Assembly (NCBI GenBank): GCA_030427885.1
Contig: JAUICM010000009.1
Coordinates: 1-64,000, forward strand
Source of the DNA: Rhodothermia bacterium
GTDB lineage: Bacteria > Bacteroidota > Rhodothermia > Balneolales > Balneolaceae
Reading direction: 5' to 3'
Length of the DNA stretch: 64,000 nucleotides
This document shows, in pieces, positions 46,901 to 55,400 of this stretch. The translations under genes and the position numbers were made by a program. Under the pieces are notes generated by a model. The model was not told the DNA's origin, did not search any database, and saw only the letters and a program-made list of their open reading frames with translations. How positions within the stretch are numbered: the stretch's first letter is position 1; every line of letters begins with the position of its first letter.

Positions 46901-49762
46901 GATAGTCCTTCTGAGAATTTAGCTACCCCGGGATCCGAAAACCTGATTGGGGCCGATACCACAGCGCCCGATCTCGAAAGTTTTAGTTTCAAAAATGACA
47001 GTACCATAATTCTGGAGTTTAACGAACGGATCAAAGATGGGCCGGCCTCCGATCCTGACAACTTTTTTATATCCGTACCATTGTCCGCGAATATAGCAGG
47101 TGCTGAATCACAGGAAAATGAAAAATTGAGAGTTACTTATTCGGCTCCAAAAACCATAGAATTAGTGTTTAAAGAGTCAATATATACAGGACACCTGCCA
47201 AACAGGCTGGTTATACAGAATCAGGAGGATGTATTCGGAAATGTGGCCGAAGATATTTCCAGAGAGTATGAGTTAATTGCTTCTGAAACAGCCGAACCCG
47301 GAGATGTTTTTATTAATGAATTCATGTATGACCCGGCTGACGGATATTCTGAGTTTGTGGAGATCTACAACAGTTCCAATAAAGTGATTAACCTGAATGG
47401 CTGGACCATTAATGACAATAGCGGGACCAGAAGAGTGATCACCAATCAGAACTTCTATGTAAAGGGAAGTGGAACAAACGATGCGATGGCCAATAGCTAT
47501 GTGATCCTGGTTCCGGATAGCACTATGATCGATCGGGTGGGATTGGGCAAGACAGTTGTGGTAGGTAGCTTATTTCCGTCACTTACAAATACTACAGATG
47601 CAATTGTGATCAGGAATGCCGACGGGGTATTGATGGATTCACTTACTTATACAAACAGCTGGGGCGGGGATGAGATCTCCCTGGAAAGACGAACGATTGA
47701 AATACCGGCAAGTTTTCAGGCGAATTGGGGAGATAGTCCTTCGGAAGACCTGGCAACTCCCGGCGAGCGAAATGAGATCGGTAAAGATACAGAGCCTCCT
47801 ATTGCGTTAAATGCATACTTCTCTGACGATCAGACGGTGATACTGCAGTTCAATGAAGAACTGAATGAGGAAGACGCAACGGATCCGGAGAATTATTCAC
47901 TCACACCTGATCTGCCTGTGTCTGATGTTTTTTACGCCGACAATGTGGTGACAATTCAAACATCGGAGGCTTTTACTGATGGCCAGGAGTATGAGCTTTG
48001 GGTAGGAGGAATGAGAGATGTGTTTGGTAATATCGCTGAGCCAGATACACTTATATTTACATACTACTCCATCTCCGAAGTGGAAAAAATGAATGTGGTG
48101 ATCAATGAGATCATGTATCGCCCCAAAGATGCTCAATCCGCTGAATTTGTTGAGTTGTTCAATCGTTCTGATAAGAATTTCGATCTGTCCGGCTGGGTAT
48201 TTCAGGATGCAGGAAATAACGATGTTGAACTACCGGCAGGCACTTTTCTGCCAAAAGGAGGATATCTGGTGTTAGCTGATCGCGAAGATTTTGCAGCCGG
48301 ACTGGATAATGCGGTGTATCTCCCGGGATTCCCTGGCTTAAATGATAGTGGAGACGGAGTCATAATTAAAGATGCAGAAGGGGTGATCATCGATAAGCTA
48401 TTTTATGAGAACAGCTGGGGAGGAAGTACACCCGGGATCTCACTTGAAAGAAAAGACCCGGCATCTGCCTCAAATGATCCTTCAAACTGGAGGTCCAGTA
48501 CAGCTTCAGGGGGATCTAGTGTTGGTACTCAAAGCTCGGTATATGAAGTGGATACCACACCGCCTTCAATACTCTTCGCCAGCCGCGGAGATTCTACAGT
48601 ATTCGTGGCATTTTCAGAATTTATCAGCATTTCATCGAATACAAAGTTTTTTGTGTTGGGTGAAGAGGTAGATATTGTCGAATTCGATTCAACGAAACCC
48701 AATACCATACTTCTGGAAAACCCAGACATCGAGGTAGTTACACAGCCAGTTGAAAAAAATATGGGTGGGGCTGAAGACGGACTAAGGGTTACCAATATCA
48801 AAGATATAAAGGGGAACAGCCTTACCGAAGCAACGAACTCGCTGGCGTATAAGGTCCGTGATGGATTTGTGGTGATCAATGAGATCATGTATGATCCGCT
48901 TTCCAACAGCGATGATAACCTGCCCGACCAGGCTGAATACATTGAGCTGTACAACCCGACTGAATATGCGGTTTCACTGGAAGGGATTGTGCTCCATGAT
49001 GCGCCGGATGAAGAAGGCGAAGTGCGGACACTTGAGCCATTTTCGTCTCAGTTTAAATGGATCCCCCCAGGAAGTTATTTCCTGATCTATTCCGAGGATC
49101 AAACCGATGTATTCGCCGAAAGTAAGGTTGCTGTTTATTTTGAAATGACAGAAGCTTCAGATCAATTTACAATGCGGGTGGATCGGTCCAGTCTGAGTCT
49201 GGCTTCTTCCGGGGATGCTGTGTACCTGGCTGACAGCACCGGCGCAGTGGTCGATTCGGTGTATTATGATGAGAGCTGGCAGAATCCAAATGTATACGAT
49301 ACCGACGGGATCGCTCTGGAGCGGATCAATCCATTGGGCCCGGGAAATGAATCCTCAAACTGGAGTTCCAGTACCCATTCAAGTGGTGGAACCCCGAACA
49401 TGGAAAATACCATCTACCAGGCTCCGGGAGCATTACCGGATGGTGTGGGCATTAGTTTCTCCCCTAATCCTTTCTCTCCGGATGATGACGGCTTCGAGGA
49501 TAACCTGTTCATCAACTATACTCTGGATGCTCCTGACTATTTATTGAAAGTGCGCATTTTTGACCGCTATGGCCGGCAGGTACGGGAACTTGCAAATGGC
49601 AAGCAGGCCGGATTCCAGGGTTCACTGATCTGGGACGGACTCACCGACAACAATAACTCCAACCGTGTGGGTATCTATATTGTACTGTTTGAGGCATATA
49701 ACAGCGCCAGCGGAAAAGATGTGACTTTCAAGAAGACCGTTGTTCTGGCGAGGATGTTCTGA
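43955..49762 (+). CDS. Giant secreted lamin-tail-domain (LTD) surface protein
   Basis: 1935 aa. Signal peptide to about residue 19 (VLATAQ). Residues ~20-210 resemble a concanavalin/LamG-like jelly roll. Then six LTD domains start near residues 313, 587, 847, 1115, 1379 and 1637 (for example NEFMYDPAENFSEFIELYN, NEIMYRPKDAQSAEFVELF), separated by SbsA/Big_5-like Ig domains with the pattern STIILEFNE. The last ~105 residues (SFSPNPFSPDDDGFEDNLF ... FKKTVVLARMF) are a FlgD/CHU_C-like C-terminal domain typical of surface-exported proteins of this group. Likely binds DNA, polysaccharide or serves as adhesin; function not determined. Confidence 0.9.
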   Translation: MRVMIILFLLCYPVLATAQNFEDSFTDGDFTADPVWSGDTGNFIVFDLNGNNVLRLDASAAGSSYLSTPSTVVTGSWEFFVRIDGSAPSGGNKAEIFLMSDIADLSGSVNGYAVRIGETGDDEFKIVRFDAGSEAAVVLSDTTIFDAGGSYRIKVSRDGSGNWSIEVGEGYNGELKNAGSTANDNTYTSAAYFGVKTTYTSTRVDDFYFDFKIDEPPLLISSFTQNNDTDVDISFSRDIDVGTVSGTDFTLNGSLNPQSFISLASDQLRISFASDIPGGENSLVVSGIESSGNEVTLEDTTLNLIVFNNYESGDIIINEFLKDPATGSDLDEYIELRNTTSKYLNLKDWKIGDNSSLVTISNSDLALLPDSFIVITDDAAALTGEFGAGQYVEAETDLPSLNNDSDQIRLFDSTGGIADSLKYDSDWGGVDIAVERISKNVASTLRANWGDSPNSSGGTPGRTNEIPKDETAPSITGSSVESKTKVIVAFSETVTDATASNSSNYELVIDLADGGFSRSYDESDSPGISSVEVISGDSVGINLEGELFELIEEDYWKIRVSGAEDIFGNSEADSVSFQYVTPARSDSGEVLITEFMYDPATEFTEFIELYNTTDSTFNLRNWTVNDNSASPRTIIYSDFYLRSGDYVVLAPDSTIVTSFPGTPLIRVSGFQSLNNSSDNIVIRNENGTLIDSLSYSSDWGGDEVSLERKSLAISSVYQANWGDSPNISGGTPGKANEIETDSSAPELSSFSIVNDSTLQLIFSETLDRTTAEDEGNYQVNTFMDMPVAISVDEALFHEPDTVLLSLPAKLNSGDFTLIVEDLEDIFGNAIDRIDYEFEYVVVSQAVSGDVAVNEFMYDPAENFSEFIELYNHTDKNFDLQGWSINDNSGTRKTISNQTLYLKAGEYLVLGPDSTLVNSFPGIALKRVSGFPSLNNSTDEIVLKDKNGVRIDSLSYSNEWGGDQVSLERRSVEFSAALQPNWGDSPSENLATPGSENLIGADTTAPDLESFSFKNDSTIILEFNERIKDGPASDPDNFFISVPLSANIAGAESQENEKLRVTYSAPKTIELVFKESIYTGHLPNRLVIQNQEDVFGNVAEDISREYELIASETAEPGDVFINEFMYDPADGYSEFVEIYNSSNKVINLNGWTINDNSGTRRVITNQNFYVKGSGTNDAMANSYVILVPDSTMIDRVGLGKTVVVGSLFPSLTNTTDAIVIRNADGVLMDSLTYTNSWGGDEISLERRTIEIPASFQANWGDSPSEDLATPGERNEIGKDTEPPIALNAYFSDDQTVILQFNEELNEEDATDPENYSLTPDLPVSDVFYADNVVTIQTSEAFTDGQEYELWVGGMRDVFGNIAEPDTLIFTYYSISEVEKMNVVINEIMYRPKDAQSAEFVELFNRSDKNFDLSGWVFQDAGNNDVELPAGTFLPKGGYLVLADREDFAAGLDNAVYLPGFPGLNDSGDGVIIKDAEGVIIDKLFYENSWGGSTPGISLERKDPASASNDPSNWRSSTASGGSSVGTQSSVYEVDTTPPSILFASRGDSTVFVAFSEFISISSNTKFFVLGEEVDIVEFDSTKPNTILLENPDIEVVTQPVEKNMGGAEDGLRVTNIKDIKGNSLTEATNSLAYKVRDGFVVINEIMYDPLSNSDDNLPDQAEYIELYNPTEYAVSLEGIVLHDAPDEEGEVRTLEPFSSQFKWIPPGSYFLIYSEDQTDVFAESKVAVYFEMTEASDQFTMRVDRSSLSLASSGDAVYLADSTGAVVDSVYYDESWQNPNVYDTDGIALERINPLGPGNESSNWSSSTHSSGGTPNMENTIYQAPGALPDGVGISFSPNPFSPDDDGFEDNLFINYTLDAPDYLLKVRIFDRYGRQVRELANGKQAGFQGSLIWDGLTDNNNSNRVGIYIVLFEAYNSASGKDVTFKKTVVLARMF

Positions 49763-49767
49763 ACAGT

Positions 49768-49843
49768 AATTAGGAATATTTGAATATAGGAATTAGGAAT
49801 AAGCAGAAAGTGTAGCTTATTCCTAATTCTCATATTCCTAATT
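49768..49843. repeat. Inverted repeat of TAGGAAT words between LTD and TonB receptor genes
   Basis: AATTAGGAATAT and GAATTAGGAATAAGC on the left (to 49804), GCTTATTCCTAATTC and ATATTCCTAATT on the right (49815-49843), with a small bulge. It lies between convergent genes. The right end runs into the TonB receptor gene and encodes its last residues KLGI. Confidence 0.75.
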
Positions 49844-52019
49844 TATAGTTCATCCTTATCCCGGCAAACCAATTTCTTCCCGGCGCTGGCTGGTAATAAC
49901 GTCCGCCAAAAGCATTGATATCGTAGCCGCGGCTGTATTGTTCATCAAAAAGATTATCTATTCCGAAATAAAGATCCATCTCAATGTCTGAAAGAATTCG
50001 GGTTTTAAAACCGGTCTTGAATTGCACCAGTTGATAGCTGTCTGAATAAATGGTGTTGTCATCACGGAGCGGGATGGCATCCATAAAATTAAAAGATGCA
50101 TTCAAATACAGCCCGGGTTTCGTATGAAAGCTAAGTCGTGAGAGGAAATTATGAGGTGCAACCCCGGTTAATTCATTACCCGAGAAATCACCTGAGCTGG
50201 TCATATAATCATTGAACACAAAGTTGTTGTAGGTGTAGGAGTTATTCCAGCGGATATCACTGAACAGAAAATCTGTATCATCAAAAAGAATAATATCAGT
50301 ACTCAGTTCAATTCCTCTCTGATCGGTGCTGCCTGCATTCGTGAAGATGATAGTGCCCCTGGGGGTTTGTTGCTGAACAATTGATTCCCTCATCATCATA
50401 TAAAATAAGGTCAGGTCGAATTGAAACCGGCCATTCCAGGTATATCCCCGGACTCCAGCTTCATAATTGATCCCTTTTTCGGGTTCAAGATCTGTGTTAA
50501 TAGATCCTTCGTTGGTCCTTATCTCTTCTACTGTAGGGGGTGAAAATCCAAAGCTGAGACTGGAATGTGCAGTTATAGAAGGGTGGAATTTCCATGCAAG
50601 GCCAACCCGGGGGACAAATTGGGGATTGAACCTCTTTTCAACAAGGCCCTTCATATCTCCGCTAAGGTGAGTTTCCAGCCGGTTTATCTTGTAATTATTG
50701 AGATTTACACTTATTCCTGAAGTCAGGAACCATTTTTCACTCAGGTCGATCTGATAGTTTCCAAAGAGAAGGTTATTCTTTGCTTTTATGATGTCGTGGA
50801 AATTCAGAGTATCGGGCTCACCATAGTTGTTTCCAAAATTCCTTGAGTCATATTTAGAGTATTGAAGCTCATATCCCACCACCAGTTTGGTTGTCTTTCC
50901 TGAGAGGTTTCCTGATCTGGATAAACTGGTTCTGAATCCACCGCTGCCACGGTCATCCTTTTTGTAATCCAGATTGAATGGATTCTCAAATTCACTGAAA
51001 CTGCCAAAGACCACGAACTCAAAGTTCAGCCCTGAATTAAATTCATTTCTGTATCCGGTTCCGAAAATGAGGCTTTCCTGATCGATGCCCGCATCAGCTT
51101 CTACACTACCAAGGGCAAAGGGATTTCCGGGCCGGGCTTGTGTTGGATCGGAATTGAACTGATCAATATTTAGTCCGCCAGGAATTCCATAATTAAGTTT
51201 GCTGACCAGAATACTCCCGAAGAAGGTTCCTCCAATATCCATTTCGGTTTTGCCTGATAATTCCAGTGTGTGCCTTTTCAAAAAAGATTGTTCACGGTAA
51301 CCATCGCTGTTATCATTCGCATATTTTAAGGATAATTCAGAAGTACGGGATGCTTTAAAATATTGGGCATCAAATCCGATCCTGCCATACGATCCTGCTG
51401 TCAATCCACTCGAAAACCGGCTATTCTGAGCCGGAACCGTACTTTCCATGAGGATAACACCACCTGTTCCGGAACCATACATACTCCCGGCAGGCCCTTT
51501 TATTACTTCCAGGCTTTGCATATTCGGCAGTGCCAGTAAATTCAGGAAAGTACTGCCGGATGGTTCCGTAAGAGGAAAGTGATTCCAGTAAACTTTCACA
51601 TTTCTGATACCGAAAGGAGAACGGAGAGAACTTCCCCGAATGGATATCCGATAACTTCCTGTAGAACGTTCTTCCATTTGAACTCCCGGAACAGAATTAA
51701 GGCTGTAAACAAGAGAAGAATGATCAAAGCCGGCGATGACTGCGGGGCGGACATAGGAAATACTGCCCGGGGTTTCCATCAGGCTGCGGTTACCCGAATA
51801 ACCGACCACAACCACACCGTCCATTTCAGCTGTAAGAGTATCGATCTGAGCCTGAGCGAATGATACAGAAGAGAATGGTAGAAGTAGAATTACAGAAAAG
51901 AACAACGGTATTATATTGAACCTGCTGTATTTTCGGATAGGTAAAAACCCACCCCTTAATCCCCTCCGTCGGAGGGGAAGCTCGTTGTTTTCAGTTTCTG
52001 AAATGTTTAAACCACTCAT
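49830..52019 (-). CDS. TonB-dependent outer membrane receptor
   Basis: About 729 aa from the ATG at 52019; a TTG at 52079 would add 20 residues. A signal peptide core FNIIPLFFSVILLLPFSS ends at SFAQ. The plug domain follows (MDGVVVVGYSGNRS, LNSVPGVQMEER, FLNLLALPNMQSLEVIKGPAG) and a 22-strand barrel fills the rest. It resembles FecA-like ferric siderophore or TonB receptors for small complexes. No TonB-box or carboxypeptidase-like domain precedes the plug. Its n-region is encoded by the TAATCCCCTC repeat (51944-51990), giving the residues LPLRRRGLRGGF before the hydrophobic core. The C-terminus KLGI lacks the usual aromatic residue. Confidence 0.9.
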   Translation of the reverse strand: MSGLNISETENNELPLRRRGLRGGFLPIRKYSRFNIIPLFFSVILLLPFSSVSFAQAQIDTLTAEMDGVVVVGYSGNRSLMETPGSISYVRPAVIAGFDHSSLVYSLNSVPGVQMEERSTGSYRISIRGSSLRSPFGIRNVKVYWNHFPLTEPSGSTFLNLLALPNMQSLEVIKGPAGSMYGSGTGGVILMESTVPAQNSRFSSGLTAGSYGRIGFDAQYFKASRTSELSLKYANDNSDGYREQSFLKRHTLELSGKTEMDIGGTFFGSILVSKLNYGIPGGLNIDQFNSDPTQARPGNPFALGSVEADAGIDQESLIFGTGYRNEFNSGLNFEFVVFGSFSEFENPFNLDYKKDDRGSGGFRTSLSRSGNLSGKTTKLVVGYELQYSKYDSRNFGNNYGEPDTLNFHDIIKAKNNLLFGNYQIDLSEKWFLTSGISVNLNNYKINRLETHLSGDMKGLVEKRFNPQFVPRVGLAWKFHPSITAHSSLSFGFSPPTVEEIRTNEGSINTDLEPEKGINYEAGVRGYTWNGRFQFDLTLFYMMMRESIVQQQTPRGTIIFTNAGSTDQRGIELSTDIILFDDTDFLFSDIRWNNSYTYNNFVFNDYMTSSGDFSGNELTGVAPHNFLSRLSFHTKPGLYLNASFNFMDAIPLRDDNTIYSDSYQLVQFKTGFKTRILSDIEMDLYFGIDNLFDEQYSRGYDINAFGGRYYQPAPGRNWFAGIRMNYKLGI
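51944..51990 (-). repeat. Palindromic repeat, TAATCCCCTC family, copy B, inside a coding region
   Basis: ACCCCTTAATCCCCTCC-GTC-GGAGGGGAAG: CCCCTCC pairs with GGAGGGG. On the minus strand it encodes NNELPLRRRGLRGGF in the N-terminal region of the TonB receptor. Copies A (26206) and C (63982) are intergenic. Confidence 0.75.
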
Positions 52020-52146
52020 TTTTTTGTAAGTGATAAGAGGTCGGTAAAATTGGTTTTTTTCTTTCACAATGAGGAACAAACTACAAAGGCTTGAATAAAG
52101 ATTTTAGAATTGGATACATTCCTTTACAAACGATAAACGATCTACA

Positions 52147-52953
52147 TTGAAAAAAAGCAGTACAGCACCCATTGGCATTTTTGACTCCGGAATCGGGGGA
52201 TTAACCGTTGCGAAGGCAGTTATGAAGGCACTTCCCAACGAAGATATCATTTATTTCGGAGACACCGCACGTGTTCCATACGGAATCAAATCCGAAGAAA
52301 CCGTTCGTTCCTACGCACTTCAGATCACGGAGTTTTTGCTCAGTAAAGGAGTGAAAATGATCCTGATCGCATGTAATACGGTTTCAGCTTCCGCAAAAGA
52401 TGAGATCATAAAAGCAGCGGGCGATATTCCGGTACTGGATGTGATCACAGCAGGGACGCTTGCAGCTATTTCAGAACCCAGACATCATCATGTTGGAGTG
52501 ATAGGAACACTGGCTACGGTGAATTCAAAAGCCTATGTAAAAGCGATCACCGATATCGACAAAAGTATTGTGGTTACACAGCAGGCCTGTCCTTTACTGG
52601 TTCCTTTGGCAGAGGAAGGCTGGATCGATAATGAGATAGCCCGCCAAACACTGAAACATTATCTGGAGGTCTTTAAAGGAAAGGGGCTCGATTCCCTGAT
52701 ACTGGGTTGTACTCACTATCCGCTTTTCAAGGAAGTTATTCCTGAATTACTGAATGGAGATGGTGCTTCGATTATCGATTCTGCTGATTCAATTGCTAAA
52801 ACCGCATTTGATAGGCTGGCAGATATGGAACTTCTGAATGGAAGTGGGGGAGAGTTTCAGTGTTTTGTGAGTGATCGTCCACAGCGCTTTCAGGAACTTG
52901 CCGAGCGGTTTCTGGGACGATCGGTGTCAGAAATAACGATCGTTTCTCTCTGA
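52147..52953 (+). CDS. murI: Glutamate racemase
   Basis: Makes D-glutamate for peptidoglycan. 268 aa. GIFDSGIGGLTV (catalytic Asp13/Ser14 region), ACNTVSA with Cys76 and GCTHYPLF with Cys188 form the two-cysteine active site. Start is TTG at 52147. Stands alone between TonB receptor and DPP4 genes. Confidence 0.95.
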   Translation: MKKSSTAPIGIFDSGIGGLTVAKAVMKALPNEDIIYFGDTARVPYGIKSEETVRSYALQITEFLLSKGVKMILIACNTVSASAKDEIIKAAGDIPVLDVITAGTLAAISEPRHHHVGVIGTLATVNSKAYVKAITDIDKSIVVTQQACPLLVPLAEEGWIDNEIARQTLKHYLEVFKGKGLDSLILGCTHYPLFKEVIPELLNGDGASIIDSADSIAKTAFDRLADMELLNGSGGEFQCFVSDRPQRFQELAERFLGRSVSEITIVSL

Positions 52954-53048
52954 GTGCACTTTTTCTATTTACTTTTTTTTATTTCTCCTTTCAGACTAAG
53001 TGGTATATCTTATCAGGCTACCATTAAAAAAATAAATACCTATTTCTC

Positions 53049-55334
53049 ATGAAAAGAGCATTCCAATCAGCGATAATAACCGCTTTCGTTCTTGTTCTTT
53101 CAACGGCATCTTTTGCTCAAAGTACTGGTTTAAAGCTGTACAGCGAGATGGGAGAACGCAGTTTTGTAAGTGTTGAAGGTAATACCCGCATGGCCTGGCT
53201 GCCGGGAAGCATGGGCTACCTTGAGACTGAAAGAAAGGATGACGGAACTACTGAATTTTTTAAGATTGACCCCAAATCGGAGAAGAGAACTCCTCTATTT
53301 GATTCTGGCACCCAAAAAGCTCTGGTTGAGCAGTACAACAAAGCTACCGGAGAAAGTGTGACAGGGATGCCATTTTCTAACTTTGATTTTGTAATGGAGA
53401 ATGACGCCATCTTCTTCACAGTAAAAGACAATGACTTTGTATTCAACCTGAAAGGTAAATCCCTTCGGAAAATGAACGTACCTGAGGTGCCTATCGAACC
53501 ATATACAGATGAATTGATGCGGGGAATGCAATTCAGCCAGCTTTGGAATGGGTCGTATTCTCATGATTACAAGCTTTTCGCATATATCAAAGATTATAAC
53601 ATCATGGTAGTGGATACTGAAACCGGTGAAGAACGCCAGGTAACCCACGATGGAAATCATGAATTAATGAATGGTCGCCCGAGCTGGGTATATCCTGAAG
53701 AATTCGGCCAGCGTGAAGCGTATTGGTTCTCTCCTGACAATTCAAAGATCTCGTACATGCAGTACAACGAGACTGCAGTATATGATTACCCGATCATCCA
53801 TGAAATGGAATTTGAAGCAGGTCTGGAGTTAGAAAAATATCCTAAAGCAGGAGAGCCAAATCCGACGGTGAATCTTTTTGTGGTTGATCTGAATACCGGC
53901 GAGATCGATCAGGTTCCAACCAACAGTGATGCAGATACCTATATCGTTCGCCCGATCTGGAGAAATGATGGTAGTGAGCTGACTTTCAGAAGAATGAACC
54001 GGAAACAGGATCATATTGAGCTCCTTGCATACGATGTGAAATCTAAGAAAGTGAGAACAATACTGGACGAGCGGGAAGATACCTATATCCGTTTACACGA
54101 CAATTTCATCCAGCTTGATGACAACAAATCATTTATCTGGACCTCTGAAGTTAGTGGCTACAACCACATCTACCATTATGGTTTTGATGGAAAACTCATT
54201 GCTCAGGTTACAAAAGGTGATTTCCCGGTGAGCAGCATCGAAAATGTGGATCAGAAGAATAAGAAGATCTATTTCACGGCTTACCAGAATATGGGGCTTG
54301 ATCTCTATTTTTATGTAGTTGATTTCGACGGGAAACGAATGAAGCAACTCAATAAGGAAGATGGCCGTCATTCGATCAGCATGAGTCCGGATGCCAAATA
54401 TTACATCGATAGTTTTTCATCATTCGACCAGCCCTTTGAAGCTAACCTCTACACATCTGACGGAAAAGTGGTTCGTAATCTGATGAAAACAGATGTTTCA
54501 AAAGTGAAGGAAAATAATCTGAGAAAACCTGAGGTCTTTAACTTCAAAGCAGCTGATGGTGAGACCGAACTGGTTGGATTGATCTACAAACCTGTCGATT
54601 TCGATCCGAATAAAAAATATCCGGTTGTACTTCCTCTGTATGGAGGACCGGGTTCTCAGGATGTAAGTAATACATACAAAGATGCTGATTCTTATCAGCG
54701 CCTGGCCCAGCTTGGGTTCATTGTGGTAAGAGCAAATTACCGTGGTTCAGGAAACAGAGGTAAGGAATTTCAGACCCTGAATTACGGAAAACTCGGTACA
54801 GTTGAGATCGATGATTATGCAGAAGCAATTAAGACCGTAACCGCTCGTCCTTATGCTGATGGCAGCCGGGTAGGTGTTTATGGGCATTCCTATGGAGGAT
54901 ACAGCACTTCCATGTTGCTGCTTCGTTATCCGGACCTGTTCCAGGTTGGCGTGGCAGGTGCTCCTGTTACTGATTGGAGAAGTTATGATACAATCTATAC
55001 CGAGCGATACATGAATACTCCACAGGCAAACCCGGAAGGCTATGAAAATGCATCTGCAATGAAGTATGCTGAGAACCTGAAAGGCAAGCTATTACTCGTG
55101 CATGGAACTATTGATAATAACGTGCACAAAGGAAACACGGTTATGCTTCAGTCAGCATTGATCAAAGCTGACAAGCGATTCGACCTTATGACCTATCCAG
55201 AAAACCGACACGGTATTCGTGGGGATTATGGACGTCATTACAGCAAACTACGCCTCAATTACCTGATCGAGAATCTGAAACCAGAGATCGAAAAGAATAC
55301 AGAAGTTGATGCTGATCTAACCTGGTCCAACTGA
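53049..55334 (+). CDS. Dipeptidyl peptidase IV (S9 family), secreted
   Basis: 761 aa. Signal peptide to about residue 24 (ASFAQS). The N-terminal eight-bladed propeller (DPPIV_N) covers about 90-480 and the C-terminal alpha/beta hydrolase has the catalytic triad Ser614 (GHSYGGYS), Asp689 (GTIDNNVH) and His721 (ENRHGI), with YGGPGSQ before it forming the oxyanion part. Removes X-Pro or X-Ala dipeptides from peptides in the periplasm or outside. Full length and intact. Confidence 0.96.
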   Translation: MKRAFQSAIITAFVLVLSTASFAQSTGLKLYSEMGERSFVSVEGNTRMAWLPGSMGYLETERKDDGTTEFFKIDPKSEKRTPLFDSGTQKALVEQYNKATGESVTGMPFSNFDFVMENDAIFFTVKDNDFVFNLKGKSLRKMNVPEVPIEPYTDELMRGMQFSQLWNGSYSHDYKLFAYIKDYNIMVVDTETGEERQVTHDGNHELMNGRPSWVYPEEFGQREAYWFSPDNSKISYMQYNETAVYDYPIIHEMEFEAGLELEKYPKAGEPNPTVNLFVVDLNTGEIDQVPTNSDADTYIVRPIWRNDGSELTFRRMNRKQDHIELLAYDVKSKKVRTILDEREDTYIRLHDNFIQLDDNKSFIWTSEVSGYNHIYHYGFDGKLIAQVTKGDFPVSSIENVDQKNKKIYFTAYQNMGLDLYFYVVDFDGKRMKQLNKEDGRHSISMSPDAKYYIDSFSSFDQPFEANLYTSDGKVVRNLMKTDVSKVKENNLRKPEVFNFKAADGETELVGLIYKPVDFDPNKKYPVVLPLYGGPGSQDVSNTYKDADSYQRLAQLGFIVVRANYRGSGNRGKEFQTLNYGKLGTVEIDDYAEAIKTVTARPYADGSRVGVYGHSYGGYSTSMLLLRYPDLFQVGVAGAPVTDWRSYDTIYTERYMNTPQANPEGYENASAMKYAENLKGKLLLVHGTIDNNVHKGNTVMLQSALIKADKRFDLMTYPENRHGIRGDYGRHYSKLRLNYLIENLKPEIEKNTEVDADLTWSN

Positions 55335-55356
55335 TCAACTAGAGAAATGGATTAAG

Positions 55357-55388
55357 AGCCGGGCATGAATACATGTCCGGCTTTTTTT
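55357..55388 (+). terminator. Intrinsic terminator after DPP4
   Basis: AGCCGGGCAT (55357-55366) pairs with ATGTCCGGCT (55373-55382), one G-T pair, then a T tract. It also lies just before the end of the convergent GH9 gene at 55401. Confidence 0.9.
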
Positions 55389-55400
55389 ATGGAGAAGAGT

